Assembly (NCBI RefSeq): GCF_003721595.1
Contig: NZ_RJJR01000007.1
Span: 1-64,000, forward strand
Reading direction: 5' to 3'
Source of the DNA: Hanamia caeni
GTDB taxonomy: Bacteria > Bacteroidota > Bacteroidia > Chitinophagales > Chitinophagaceae
DNA: 64,000 nucleotides
The translations under genes and the position numbers were made by a program. Position 1 is the stretch's first letter; each line of letters opens with the position of its first letter. Under the pieces are notes generated by a model. It was not told the DNA's origin, made no database searches, and saw only the letters and a program-made list of their open reading frames with translations. Of the stretch, positions 1 through 8,574 are shown in pieces.

Positions 1-615
1 GTAGCAAGTGCAGCTGTTGGAACAGGTCTTGGCAACTATAACATAGCATACGCAAATGGTACTTTGACCGTTGGTGTCAAATCAATTACTGTAACGGCCT
101 CTGACAGAACAAAAACGTATGGCGATGCAGTTGTTTTCGCAGGAACTGAATTTAGCATACCTGCCGGGGCGATTGTCAATGGAGATGCAATCAATAGTGT
201 AACTCTGGCTAGTACCGGAGCGGCGGCTACTGCAACTGTAACCACTCCTGGCCCAACATATCCGATTGTAGCAAGTGCAGCTGTTGGAACAGGTCTTGGC
301 AACTATAACATAGCATACGCAAATGGTACTTTGACCGTTGGTGTCAAATCAATTACTGTAACTGCCTCTGACAGAACAAAAACGTATGGCGATGCAGTTG
401 TTTTCGCAGGAACTGAATTTAGCATACCTGCCGGGGCGATTGTCAATGGAGATGCAATCAATAGTGTAACTCTGGCTAGTACCGGAGCGGCGGCTACTGC
501 AACTGTAACCACTCCTGGCCCAACATATCCGATTGTAGCAAGTGCAGCTGTTGGAACAGGTCTTGGCAACTATAACATAGCATACGCAAATGGTACTTTG
601 ACCGTTGGTGTCAAA
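1..615 (+). repeat. 267-bp in-frame tandem repeat (MBG modules)
   Basis: Two full units (82-348 and 349-615) follow the last 81 bp of a third (1-81). The two full units differ at one base only (G at 96, T at 363), a silent change in a Thr codon, and the partial unit is identical over its whole length. More copies probably lie upstream. Such identity implies very recent expansion or continuing homogenisation. Confidence 0.97.
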
Positions 616-1944
616 TCAGCTTCAGTAACTCCTGACAATGCCAGCAAATATTGTGGTCAATCTGACCCATCCTTTACTGGAACACTTACAGGATTTTTGG
701 AGTCAGATAATGTAACAGCGGCTTATAATAGAACACCTACAATTGAATCAGTTGGCAATTCATATACTATCAATGCTACTTTGAGCCCGGCAGGCGTATT
801 GAGTAATTACAATATCACCTACAATACTGCCAACTTTACTATTAATTCTGTTTCAATCGATGCCAGCAATACCAGCACTGCCATTCAATTGGGAACAGCA
901 AGTAAAACATTGACAGCAACTGTCACAAGTGGTGCCACTCTTGTACCTAATGCTACCGTTACCTTTACCATTACCAATAATTTAAATATTACTCCAATTA
1001 TAGTGACTGCAATGACTAACGCAAGTGGTGTTGCTAATTATAGTCTTCCAACAGGTTCATTAGCTGTTGGCTTATACCAGGTGATAGCAGTGGCAGGAAG
1101 TGGCTGCTCTACCTCTATCGCTTACTTCTCGGTTTATGATCCTAACGCTGGATTTGTAACCGGCGGTGGCTGGATCAATTCACCTAAAGGTGCATATAGC
1201 GCTGATCCTACATTGACCGGAAAAGCAAACTTTGGATTTAATGCACAATACAAGAAAGGTAATAATACGCCGGATGGAAATACAGAATTCCAATTCCAGG
1301 CTGGTAACCTTAACTTCAAGAGCACAAATTACGGAACAGGCTCATTAGTTATTGCAGGAGCAAAAGCCATCTTCCAGGGAACAGGCACTATAAACGGAAC
1401 TGGTAATTATAACTTCATGATTTCAGCGATCGATGGAAGTATAAACGGTGGCGGTGGAGTTGACAAATTCCGCATAAAAATCTGGACAAATGCAGATGGC
1501 AGCGGAGTGGTTTATGACAATAACAAGGATTCTGCTACTAATGCTGTTCCTGCAACAGTATTGGGTGGCGGATCAATCGTGATCCATAGCACCGGCAACA
1601 ATAAATCCAGGTTGATGGATACCGTGATATCGAGCTCAAACGTATCAATGATTAACAATCACGGTAATCTCTCAAATAATCTGGAAGGAACCGGCAAGCT
1701 ATCTATTAAAGTAATGCCAAACCCAACCTCCTACCATTTCACGTTAATATTGAATAGCCTAAGTAAAGAAAATGTAAAATTGACTGTGACTGATATTACA
1801 GGAAGAGTAGTGGAACAAAGAACCTCTGTTCCTGCTAATAGTACCTTGCAGATTGGAAGCCAGTATCATCCTGGAACTTACATAGCAGAATTTGTGCAGG
1901 GGCATGATAGAGTAACCCTTCGGTTGATTAAAGAAGGAAAATAG
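1..1944 (+). CDS. secreted MBG-repeat adhesin-like protein with T9SS sorting domain (5' partial)
   Basis: The frame is open from base 1, so the gene begins upstream of the window; the first possible start inside it (TTG at 64) lies inside a repeat and is not real. Visible domains, in order: a partial and two full 89-residue MBG-type repeats (with the TKTYGD and LGNYNIAYANGTLTV motifs); a divergent MBG domain (about bases 616-850); an invasin/Big-like Ig domain (about 850-1135); a domain with the GGGW, KANFGF and DGSINGGGG pattern of post-COAP-1-type domains (about 1145-1610); and a C-terminal type A sorting domain from about 1710 (MPNPTS, DITGRVV, PGTYIAE). The sorting domain implies Sec export, then T9SS release or anchoring at the cell surface. 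MBG domains usually occur in large adhesins. Function beyond surface adhesion is not visible. Confidence 0.85.
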   Translation, partial: VASAAVGTGLGNYNIAYANGTLTVGVKSITVTASDRTKTYGDAVVFAGTEFSIPAGAIVNGDAINSVTLASTGAAATATVTTPGPTYPIVASAAVGTGLGNYNIAYANGTLTVGVKSITVTASDRTKTYGDAVVFAGTEFSIPAGAIVNGDAINSVTLASTGAAATATVTTPGPTYPIVASAAVGTGLGNYNIAYANGTLTVGVKSASVTPDNASKYCGQSDPSFTGTLTGFLESDNVTAAYNRTPTIESVGNSYTINATLSPAGVLSNYNITYNTANFTINSVSIDASNTSTAIQLGTASKTLTATVTSGATLVPNATVTFTITNNLNITPIIVTAMTNASGVANYSLPTGSLAVGLYQVIAVAGSGCSTSIAYFSVYDPNAGFVTGGGWINSPKGAYSADPTLTGKANFGFNAQYKKGNNTPDGNTEFQFQAGNLNFKSTNYGTGSLVIAGAKAIFQGTGTINGTGNYNFMISAIDGSINGGGGVDKFRIKIWTNADGSGVVYDNNKDSATNAVPATVLGGGSIVIHSTGNNKSRLMDTVISSSNVSMINNHGNLSNNLEGTGKLSIKVMPNPTSYHFTLILNSLSKENVKLTVTDITGRVVEQRTSVPANSTLQIGSQYHPGTYIAEFVQGHDRVTLRLIKEGK

Positions 1945-1958
1945 ATTTCCAAAATTAT

Positions 1959-1999
1959 AAAAAGAGGCTGTCTCCAAAGTTAGGGACAGCCTCTTTTTT
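1959..1999 (+). terminator. Rho-independent terminator of the adhesin gene
   Basis: A perfect 14-bp stem (AAAAAGAGGCTGTC paired with GACAGCCTCTTTTT) with a 12-nt loop lies 15 bp after the stop codon and runs into T residues. Confidence 0.9.
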
Positions 2000-2111
2000 A
2001 TCCGTAGGCAGAATCAGATCTCAATTAGGCATTCTCACAGCGGTTGTTTGAAGAACTATGACATAAATTTTTAATTTAATTTATTTATTATTATAAGCGC
2101 AAAAAAACATC

Positions 2112-2657
2112 ATGCAGGAAAATTTATACGATTATGAATTGCAACCAGAGAAAAGGCCCTCTTTCCTCACGTGGCTTTGTATATTAACCTTTATTGGTAG
2201 TGGCTGGACAATAATCAGCAGCATCTATACTTACACGTCAGCTTATAAATATGCTGATATGGTAAATGGGCAGCCAAAATTGAGAAGAGACAGCGTTCAA
2301 TTGAATTCGCCCAAAGTAAAAAGCCAAAATGAAGGAATGCCCGAAAAAATTAAAACTTCATTTTCGAAAATCCTTCAAAAAGACAATCTACGAAAATTAG
2401 CGCTTGGGAATCTAGTTGCTTCACTATTTACGTTGTGTGGTGCTATTTTTATGTGGAATCTGCGGAAGACCGGTTTTTATCTTTACATTTTTGGCGTTAT
2501 CATTTCACTCCTGGTTCCTTTTTATATTTTTGGAAATGATTTGATTGCAGTGGGAGCTACCTCTTTTAATAATTTTTTTGGTTTAATCTTTATAGCGCTT
2601 TATGCATTAAATCTGAAATCAATGAGAAATGCGGAGGATAAATTTCCTGGATTTTAA
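2112..2657 (+). CDS. four-TM membrane protein, function unknown
   Basis: This 181-residue protein has a hydrophilic N-terminus of about 18 residues, a first hydrophobic segment (about 20-42, LTWLCILTFIGSGWTII), a polar Lys/Ser-rich middle (about 45-97), then three closely spaced hydrophobic segments (about 100-120, 124-143 and 152-170). Proteins with this FLTWLCILTFIGSG opening are common as unnamed membrane proteins in Bacteroidota (from memory of the group; no domain name assigned). It stands alone between the adhesin terminator and rpsO. The ATG at 2112 is the only plausible start; there is no clear ribosome binding site, as usual in this phylum. Confidence 0.75.
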   Translation: MQENLYDYELQPEKRPSFLTWLCILTFIGSGWTIISSIYTYTSAYKYADMVNGQPKLRRDSVQLNSPKVKSQNEGMPEKIKTSFSKILQKDNLRKLALGNLVASLFTLCGAIFMWNLRKTGFYLYIFGVIISLLVPFYIFGNDLIAVGATSFNNFFGLIFIALYALNLKSMRNAEDKFPGF

Positions 2658-2714
2658 TAGAAAATTTTCAAAAAAAATTAGATTTTACATTTATTAAAAA
2701 TCAGAATATAATAG

Positions 2715-2722
2715 TACATTTG
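2715..2722 (+). promoter_or_regulatory. rpsO promoter, -7 element TACATTTG
   Basis: It matches the Bacteroidota -7 consensus TAnnTTTG, 28 bp before the rpsO ATG, in a very A/T-rich spacer. No good -33 TTTG box is visible. Confidence 0.65.
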
Positions 2723-2750
2723 CACCCACTTATAAAAATATTTCTAGAAA

Positions 2751-3023
2751 ATGTCTTATTTAACTTCAGAAACCAAGGTAAAATACTTTAAAGAATTTGG
2801 TGGTGACGAAAAAAATACAGGTTCAATAAAAGCACAAGTGGCTATTTTGACTGAAAAAATTAATCATATTTCCCAGCATTTATCCGGCAATAAAAAAGAT
2901 TACAGCACCCAGCGGGGCCTGATGCAGATGGTAGGGAAGAGAAAAAGCTTATTGGCTTATTTAAACAAACATGATTTAAACGGTTATCGCGCGTTAATTG
3001 AAAAGTTAGGACTCCGTAAATAA
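2751..3023 (+). CDS. rpsO: 30S ribosomal protein S15
   Basis: The protein has 90 residues, the normal S15 length. It binds the central domain of 16S rRNA next to S6/S18 and helps form bridge B4 to the large subunit. The family's three-helix core and signatures are visible (GSIKAQVAILTEKI near the start, HLSGNKKDYSTQRGLMQMVGKRK in the middle, and a C-terminal YLNKHDLNGYRALIEKLGLRK-like end). It has its own promoter and a strong terminator before pnp. rpsO-pnp is a widely conserved order, and in enterobacteria PNPase acts on the rpsO-pnp transcript; here the terminator would make pnp expression depend on readthrough or an own promoter. Confidence 0.98.
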   Translation: MSYLTSETKVKYFKEFGGDEKNTGSIKAQVAILTEKINHISQHLSGNKKDYSTQRGLMQMVGKRKSLLAYLNKHDLNGYRALIEKLGLRK

Positions 3024-3048
3024 TTTGTTAAGCATTAATAATATTGTT

Positions 3049-3090
3049 AGCATTCCCAACTGAAGTAATACGGTTGGGAATGCTTTTTTT
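3049..3090 (+). terminator. rpsO terminator
   Basis: A perfect 12-bp stem (AGCATTCCCAAC with GTTGGGAATGCT, 3049-3060 and 3073-3084) with a 12-nt loop is followed by an unbroken T run. It ends 14 bp before the pnp ATG, so it may also attenuate readthrough into pnp. Confidence 0.9.
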
Positions 3091-3104
3091 TAAAATAATA
3101 TAAA

Positions 3105-5252
3105 ATGAATACTCCAAATCCCAAAAGTGTAACCTTTGATATCGGAGAGGGCCGGATGGTTACTATTGAAACAGGCAAGTTGGCACGACAGGCCGATGGC
3201 GCAGTAACTGTTCAATTAGGTAATTGTATTATACTGGCGACTGTGGTGGCAAACCACGAACCTAAAGAAGGCCAATCGTTTTTTCCATTAACTGTAGATT
3301 ACCAGGAAAAATTTGCCTCCGCCGGGAGAATCCCCGGTTCATTTTTCAAACGTGAAGCGAGATTAAACGATTATGAAATATTGACTTCAAGGCTTATTGA
3401 CAGGGCGCTCAGACCTCTATTTCCTGACGATTATTTTTGTGATGTGCAGGTGCTGGTTTCATTGGTTTCAAGTGATCCTGAAATTTTACCGGATGCTATG
3501 GCTTGCCTTGCGGCCTCCGCGGCGCTGGCAGTTTCTGATATTCCTATCCAGGAAATTATTTCGGAAGTGAGGGTTGCTAAAATCGAAAACAATTTCGTTG
3601 TAAATCCAACCCGCAGCCAGTTGGAAAATGCTGAACTGGAATTCCTGGTGGCAGCCACCGAAAAAAATATTATGATGGTGGAGGGTGAAGGAAAAGAGTG
3701 CCAGGAAGAAGATTTAATTAAGGCTATCGAAGTGGCCCACGATGCCATCAAACTCCAGGTAAAGGCCCAACATGAATTGAGAGAAAAAGTGGGCGCTAAG
3801 GAAAAGAGAGAATATACAAAACCATACAGAAATGAAGAGCTGAATCAAAAGATAATTGATTTTGCTAAAAATAAAATGCACGATATTTCTTCGTCTGCTA
3901 CATCAAAGGGGGAAAGACAAGATGCTTTTGATGCATTATTGCAGGAAGTAACCGAGCATCTTGGTGAAGAGTTGCCAGACGAAGATAAACCGTTAATCAA
4001 ATATTACTTTGGCGAATTGCAATACCATGTCGTTCGTGATATGATTTTATCAAGCGGCAAACGTCTGGATGGACGGGGATTGGAAGATATCCGCCCGCTG
4101 ACAATGGAAGTAAATATTCTTCCTTCCCCGCATGGATCTGCTCTGTTTACCCGTGGCGAAACACAGTCTTTAACTACGGTTACTCTTGGTACGCCACTGG
4201 ATGAATTGCTGGTGGAAAGCGCTGCTACCAGTAATTATTCAAAATTTATTTTACATTATAATTTCCCTCCTTTCTCAACCGGTGAAGTTAAAATGATGCG
4301 TGGAGTGGGCCGGAGAGAAGTTGGCCACGGAAATCTTGCCATGCGGTCGCTTAAGCAAATAATGCCTGGGAATGATTATCCCTACACAGTGCGGGTAGTA
4401 AGCGATATATTAGAAAGTAATGGCTCTTCGTCAATGGCTACAGTTTGTGCGGGTTCCCTCGCCTTGATGGATGCGGGAGTTCCGTTTAAAAAACATGTTG
4501 GTGGCATTGCAATGGGATTAATTTCCAAAGAAGATAAATTCGCTGTTCTGTCTGATATTTTGGGTGATGAAGATCATTTGGGAGATATGGATTTTAAAGT
4601 AACGGGCACCAGGGATGGAATTTGTGGAGTTCAAATGGATATAAAAGTAGATGGCCTTAGTATGAATGTAATGAGGCAGGCTCTTGAACAGGCTAAAAAG
4701 GGAAGAATGCATATCCTAGATGCGATGTATCAATGCATTGCTGAGCATAACCCTGATGTTAAACCACATGCTCCGCGGATGGAAAAACTGATAATTGATT
4801 CTGAATTTATAGGTGCTGTTATCGGGCCGGGCGGCAAGATAATCCAGGAAATTCAAAAATCTACCGGTGCTACCATTAATATCACTGAAGTAGGCAAGAC
4901 CGGCGAGGTTAGCATCTTTTCTGCTAATAAAGAAAGCCTTGACCAGGCTGTAGCATGGGTAAAAAGCATAGTGGCTGTTCCGGAAGTGGGAGATGTTTAT
5001 GAAGGAACTGTAAAAGGTATCAAAGAGTTTGGCGCCTTTGTTGAATTTTTACCCGGTAAGCAGGGATTATTGCACATCTCGGAAATAATGTGGAAGCGAC
5101 TGGAAAATATGGACAATGTGTTCCAGGAAGGAGACAAGGTAAAGATCAAACTGATTGGAGTAGACCCCAAAACAGGGAAATTTAAGTTAAGCCGTAAAGC
5201 TTTGATGCCTAAACCAGAAAGCAATTCTGCCGGCCAGCAGCGCAGCCATTAA
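3105..5252 (+). CDS. pnp: polyribonucleotide nucleotidyltransferase (PNPase)
   Basis: This 715-residue trimeric 3'-5' exoribonuclease degrades mRNA by phosphorolysis and can add heteropolymeric tails. Its family layout is complete: a first RNase PH domain (about 10-145), a linking helical domain, a second catalytic RNase PH domain (about 310-540, with RGETQSL, YNFPPFSTGE and the DILGDEDHLGDMDFK metal-site region), a KH domain whose GxxG loop is IGPGGKII (about 570), and an S1 domain (about 625-695, VYEGTVKGIKEFGAFVE). Length and start (MNTPNPKSVTFDIG) fit the family. It lies directly behind rpsO. Confidence 0.98.
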   Translation: MNTPNPKSVTFDIGEGRMVTIETGKLARQADGAVTVQLGNCIILATVVANHEPKEGQSFFPLTVDYQEKFASAGRIPGSFFKREARLNDYEILTSRLIDRALRPLFPDDYFCDVQVLVSLVSSDPEILPDAMACLAASAALAVSDIPIQEIISEVRVAKIENNFVVNPTRSQLENAELEFLVAATEKNIMMVEGEGKECQEEDLIKAIEVAHDAIKLQVKAQHELREKVGAKEKREYTKPYRNEELNQKIIDFAKNKMHDISSSATSKGERQDAFDALLQEVTEHLGEELPDEDKPLIKYYFGELQYHVVRDMILSSGKRLDGRGLEDIRPLTMEVNILPSPHGSALFTRGETQSLTTVTLGTPLDELLVESAATSNYSKFILHYNFPPFSTGEVKMMRGVGRREVGHGNLAMRSLKQIMPGNDYPYTVRVVSDILESNGSSSMATVCAGSLALMDAGVPFKKHVGGIAMGLISKEDKFAVLSDILGDEDHLGDMDFKVTGTRDGICGVQMDIKVDGLSMNVMRQALEQAKKGRMHILDAMYQCIAEHNPDVKPHAPRMEKLIIDSEFIGAVIGPGGKIIQEIQKSTGATINITEVGKTGEVSIFSANKESLDQAVAWVKSIVAVPEVGDVYEGTVKGIKEFGAFVEFLPGKQGLLHISEIMWKRLENMDNVFQEGDKVKIKLIGVDPKTGKFKLSRKALMPKPESNSAGQQRSH

Positions 5253-5283
5253 GGTCATTAATTTTCGAACATATTTTATTTTG

Positions 5284-5310
5284 AAGCTTGTATTTTTACA
5301 GGCTTTTTTT
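5284..5310 (+). terminator. pnp terminator abutting the prmA start
   Basis: A 9-bp stem (AAGCTTGTA at 5284-5292, TACAGGCTT at 5297-5305, with one G-T pair) and a TTTT loop run into T residues that end at the A of the prmA ATG (5311). Confidence 0.75.
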
Positions 5311-6132
5311 ATGAAAAGATATATTAAAATTGAAATCGAAATTCTGACAGAGCAAGAAACAGAAATCCTGGTAGCCCTGCTTTCAGAAATAAAATTTTAT
5401 GCTTTTGAGGAGGGAAACAATTTATTAAATGCCTATATACACGAGGAAGATTTTGATGAGAATCTTATGATGATGGCTTTGCCTGAAAATAGATTTTTTA
5501 AAAAATATGTTATTGATGAAGAAAACTGGAATCATCAATGGGAAGAGACAATAACGCCGGTAATCATAAATGATTTTGTGGCCCTTCGCCCGTCGTTTGC
5601 CGCGCCTAACAGAAAAGTAAAATATGATATCGTAATTACTCCAAAGATGAGTTTCGGAACCGGGCACCATGCTACAACAAGATTGATGATTGAATTGATG
5701 GAAAAAATAGATTTTTATCAAAAATCAGTAATCGATTTTGGGACGGGCACAGGCGTGCTGTCAATTTTAGCGGAAAAATGTGGTGCAGCTAAAATTACGG
5801 CAATTGATGTAGATGAGTGGAGCATTATGAATGCAACCGAAAATATTCTCGCCAATAATTGCAAAAATATTTCGTTAAAACTACAGGAAAATCTTACAGC
5901 AATTGAACCTGCAGATATATTACTGGCCAATATTAATTTAAATGTATTGACAGAGCATGCAGAGTCGATAATGTTATCTGTGAGGAGAGGCGGTTTTTTC
6001 CTTGCTTCGGGATTCTTGCTGAATGATGAAGCTGAAATTGTAAGAGTCTTTACAGATAATGACTTTGTAGTTTTCGACAGGCTTGGTTTGAACGGTTGGC
6101 TGGCAATTTTATTTAAAAGGAATAAGGTGTAA
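5311..6132 (+). CDS. prmA: ribosomal protein L11 methyltransferase
   Basis: This SAM-dependent enzyme of about 273 residues trimethylates amino groups of ribosomal protein L11. The N-terminal substrate-binding domain covers about the first 95 residues (with the NWNHQWEETI region), followed by a Rossmann methyltransferase domain with motif I VIDFGTGTGVLSILAEK, an acidic ribose ligand in AIDVDEWS, and the LLANINLNVL catalytic-loop motif typical of PrmA. The ATG at 5311 is preferred over the TTG at 5281 because the extra residues would be encoded by the pnp terminator hairpin and family members begin near this point. With this start there is no leader room between the hairpin and the ATG. Confidence 0.93.
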   Translation: MKRYIKIEIEILTEQETEILVALLSEIKFYAFEEGNNLLNAYIHEEDFDENLMMMALPENRFFKKYVIDEENWNHQWEETITPVIINDFVALRPSFAAPNRKVKYDIVITPKMSFGTGHHATTRLMIELMEKIDFYQKSVIDFGTGTGVLSILAEKCGAAKITAIDVDEWSIMNATENILANNCKNISLKLQENLTAIEPADILLANINLNVLTEHAESIMLSVRRGGFFLASGFLLNDEAEIVRVFTDNDFVVFDRLGLNGWLAILFKRNKV

Positions 6133-6209
6133 GTTTCTGAAATTTAAGAGTTCTGCTGATCAATTTATGTTATATTTGCTATCCCGTGATTTCAATTATA
6201 TAATCCATT

Positions 6210-6863
6210 ATGAAAGAATTCATTTTAATAATCCTCGCTTACCTAATTGGTTCCACGCCAACTGCTTTGATCGTAAGTAAAAGCTTTTTCAATATTGATA
6301 TCAGGGATTACGGAAGTGGAAACATGGGAGCGACCAATACTTTCAGGGTATTGGGTCCAAAGTTCGGAACGGTGGTGATGATAGGGGATATGCTGAAAGG
6401 AATATTGGCAGTAGCTCTTTATAATTTACTGCCTTACTATCTTACAAATGAATTAGACCGTACTAATCTTATGCTTGGCCTTGGCCTGGCAGCAGTCATT
6501 GGCCATATTTATCCCATTTGGGCAGATTTCAGAGGAGGTAAAGGTGTTGCCACTTTGTTTGGAATGGTCTTGGCCATTCAGCCAATTATAGCTATTAACT
6601 GTGTCGGCGTATTTCTTATAGTGCTGTATTTAACGAGGTATGTTTCGCTGAGCTCCATATTAGCTGGTGTTGCTTTGCCTATTTGCGTTCTTTGGATATA
6701 TAATGAGCAGGAAGTTTTTTACCGCGTGTTTGCGGTAGCGGTTGCGGCATTAATTGTGCTCACCCACCAAAAAAACATAAGCCGCCTGATAAAGGGAAAT
6801 GAAGGACGTGTCCCTATATTAAAACATCGCGATCGCAGAAAATCCCATCGAAAAGAGATTTAA
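6210..6863 (+). CDS. plsY: glycerol-3-phosphate acyltransferase PlsY
   Basis: This 217-residue inner-membrane enzyme transfers the acyl group from acyl-phosphate to glycerol-3-phosphate, the first step of phospholipid synthesis. Its family motifs are visible: GSTPTA in the first membrane helix, GSGNMGATNTFRVLG (motif 1, about 33-47), RGGKGVAT (motif 2, about 109-116) and the conserved GHIYPIW. About five membrane segments are predicted, with a basic C-terminal tail. It follows prmA on the same strand with a 77-bp spacer. Confidence 0.96.
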   Translation: MKEFILIILAYLIGSTPTALIVSKSFFNIDIRDYGSGNMGATNTFRVLGPKFGTVVMIGDMLKGILAVALYNLLPYYLTNELDRTNLMLGLGLAAVIGHIYPIWADFRGGKGVATLFGMVLAIQPIIAINCVGVFLIVLYLTRYVSLSSILAGVALPICVLWIYNEQEVFYRVFAVAVAALIVLTHQKNISRLIKGNEGRVPILKHRDRRKSHRKEI

Positions 6864-6971
6864 GTTTTCTTTGATTTTACTTTTTTATTTTGCTGAGTCC
6901 AAACTCTGGATTTCGTGAAATTCCATTTTTTGGTACATCAATTGTTTAGCTATTACTTAAATTTAATATTT

Positions 6972-7778
6972 ATGAAAAGACTATTAATACTACTAACAAG
7001 TTCAGCAATTTTTTTTTCAGCCTGCACTAAGAATTTAATAACCGGAAGAAATCAGCTCTCCTTAATTCCGGAATCTACATTGCAACAGGAAGCCGTATCA
7101 CAATATCAAACCTTTTTATCGCAAAATCAAGTGGTAAGTAGCTCCAACAACAGGGATGCGGAAATGGTGAAGCGCGTAGGAAAGCGTATAGCCGATGCAA
7201 TTGGAAAATATTATGCTTCCAAAGGGATGCCCAATGCTTTGGATGGTTATAAATGGGAGTTTAACTTGGTGCAAAGCAAAGAAGTGAATGCATGGTGTAT
7301 GCCCGGTGGTAAAGTGGTGGTGTATACTGGTCTTTTGCCTATTACACAAAATGAAGCGGGCCTCGCAATCGTTCTCGGTCACGAAATTACTCATGCAGTA
7401 GCCCATCACGGCCAGGAAAGAATGAGTGAGGCGCTGGTAGCCCAGGGTGTTCAACTGGGAGGAGATATATTCACACAAAACAACCCAAAAGTTAATAACA
7501 TATTTAATTCAATTTTTGCTCCGACCGCTCAGATAGGGGTTCTTTTACCCAACTCGCGTCAACAGGAATATGAGGCAGACCATTACGGGTTAATTTTTGC
7601 AGCTATGGCCGGTTATAATCCAAGAGAAGCAATTCCTCTGTGGGAAAGAATGGCAAAATTAAACGCGGGTAATACTACTCCCGAAATTTTGAGCGACCAC
7701 CCGTTGGATAAGAACAGGATTACAAAATTGAAAAAATATATGAACGAAGCATTAAAATATTACCATCCTGTACAGTGA
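6972..7778 (+). CDS. M48 family zinc metalloprotease, lipoprotein
   Basis: Read from the ATG at 6972, the 268-residue protein starts with a lipoprotein signal (MKRLLILLTSSAIFFSAC, lipid-modified Cys about 18). A GTG start 57 bp upstream would place 19 extra residues before the signal and is rejected. The zinc site is HEITH (about 137-141) with the third ligand in EYEADHYG, as in the BepA/LoiP-like periplasmic M48 group (COG0501), which degrades or chaperones misassembled envelope proteins. HPLDKNRI near the end is the usual closing motif. Location is probably the periplasmic face of an outer or inner membrane. No TPR extension is present, so it is shorter than E. coli BepA. Confidence 0.9.
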   Translation: MKRLLILLTSSAIFFSACTKNLITGRNQLSLIPESTLQQEAVSQYQTFLSQNQVVSSSNNRDAEMVKRVGKRIADAIGKYYASKGMPNALDGYKWEFNLVQSKEVNAWCMPGGKVVVYTGLLPITQNEAGLAIVLGHEITHAVAHHGQERMSEALVAQGVQLGGDIFTQNNPKVNNIFNSIFAPTAQIGVLLPNSRQQEYEADHYGLIFAAMAGYNPREAIPLWERMAKLNAGNTTPEILSDHPLDKNRITKLKKYMNEALKYYHPVQ

Positions 7779-7835
7779 TGATTCCATATTAATAAAAAAC
7801 ATAAAGCAAGCAAGCAATAGATTAAAGACAGCTTT

Positions 7836-7868
7836 TTTGCGACAAACAATTTTTTTTCCGTAAATTTG
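7836..7868 (+). promoter_or_regulatory. promoter of the 7977 gene (-33 TTTG, -7 TAAATTTG)
   Basis: TTTG at 7836-7839 and TAAATTTG at 7861-7868 are separated by 21 bp, close to the Bacteroidota optimum of 19-20. It predicts a leader of about 100 nt. Confidence 0.6.
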
Positions 7869-7896
7869 CACCTGTCTTTATTTGCAAATCTTTAAT

Positions 7897-7961
7897 TTTC
7901 CGATATTTCAACCCTTTCGGAAAAAATGCAAGTAATTAAAGACTATTTTTTTAATCTTTAA
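7897..7961 (+). promoter_or_regulatory. leader hairpin and 11-codon upstream ORF
   Basis: The leader between the promoter and the ATG at 7977 holds a 7-bp hairpin (TTTCCGA 7897-7903 with TCGGAAA 7917-7923) and then an ATG-TAA reading frame (7926-7961, MQVIKDYFFNL) ending 15 bp before the start. A regulatory role is possible but unproven. Confidence 0.25.
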
Positions 7962-7976
7962 AATACTGCCTTCATT

Positions 7977-8453
7977 ATGTCCCAAACCATGTTTGAAAAA
8001 TTGCAATTAGAGGATGAGAAAAATTTATTAATTCAGGGCCTTCCTTCCACTATTGAGAAACAATTTTCAAAACTCTCTTTTTCAAAAAATGTTACCCAGC
8101 TTTTGAAAATTCGCAAAATTGATTTTGCGCTTGTATTCGCCTTGAATTCTACGCAACTCGAAAAAATTTTTGCAGAACTATGCCCTGCATTACACAATGA
8201 TACCAAACTTTGGATTGCGTTTCCTAAACAGGCTTCCAAAATTGTAAGCGATTTGAACAGGGAAGGTTCCTGGGATTTATTAGTTGAAAGTGGCTACGAA
8301 ACGGGTGAAAAGGTAGTGCTCGATTATGTATGGAGCGCTCAGAGATTTTACAAGTCAGATATTTGTGATAAAGAAAAAACTAAATCTTCTCCTTCAAAGG
8401 TGGTGAGAATGAAATCAGATTCAAGGAAGTTCGCGGAAGCAGAAGGTTTTTAG
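7977..8453 (+). CDS. small cytosolic protein, DUF3052-like
   Basis: This 158-residue soluble protein has no signal peptide or membrane segment. The layout resembles DUF3052-like proteins: a short N-terminal stretch (MSQTMFEKLQLEDEKNLLIQ), a segment with alternating hydrophobic residues (FALVFALNSTQLEKIFAEL), a KLWIAFPKQASKIVSDLNRE-like core, and a DYVWSAQRFYK motif near the end. The assignment is from memory of the family pattern. No catalytic residue is evident. It has its own promoter and terminator, so it is monocistronic. Function unknown. Confidence 0.7.
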   Translation: MSQTMFEKLQLEDEKNLLIQGLPSTIEKQFSKLSFSKNVTQLLKIRKIDFALVFALNSTQLEKIFAELCPALHNDTKLWIAFPKQASKIVSDLNREGSWDLLVESGYETGEKVVLDYVWSAQRFYKSDICDKEKTKSSPSKVVRMKSDSRKFAEAEGF

Positions 8454-8477
8454 ATAAACACGTTAAAAAATAATATA

Positions 8478-8510
8478 CGCCTCATATTGCCAACTATGGG
8501 GCGTTTTTTT
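8478..8510 (+). terminator. terminator after the 7977 gene
   Basis: A 9-bp stem (CGCCTCATA with TATGGGGCG, one T-G pair) with an 8-nt loop is followed by seven T. It lies between convergent genes; the minus-strand side has a weaker T run and could also serve dnaG. Confidence 0.85.
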
Positions 8511-8574
8511 GTCTCTAACGATTATGGCAGCAGACAAATAAATACTATAAATTTTTGTTTACAACTTTATCGCT

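Noticed and set aside
36..569. Minus-strand reading frames repeated at 36-302 and 303-569
   Set aside because: They lie opposite the MBG repeats and are an effect of the repeated DNA; no independent evidence for translation.
5265..5283. A prmA promoter overlapping the pnp hairpin
   Set aside because: TTATTTTG resembles TAnnTTTG but the TA pair is shifted by one base, and no -33 box is seen.
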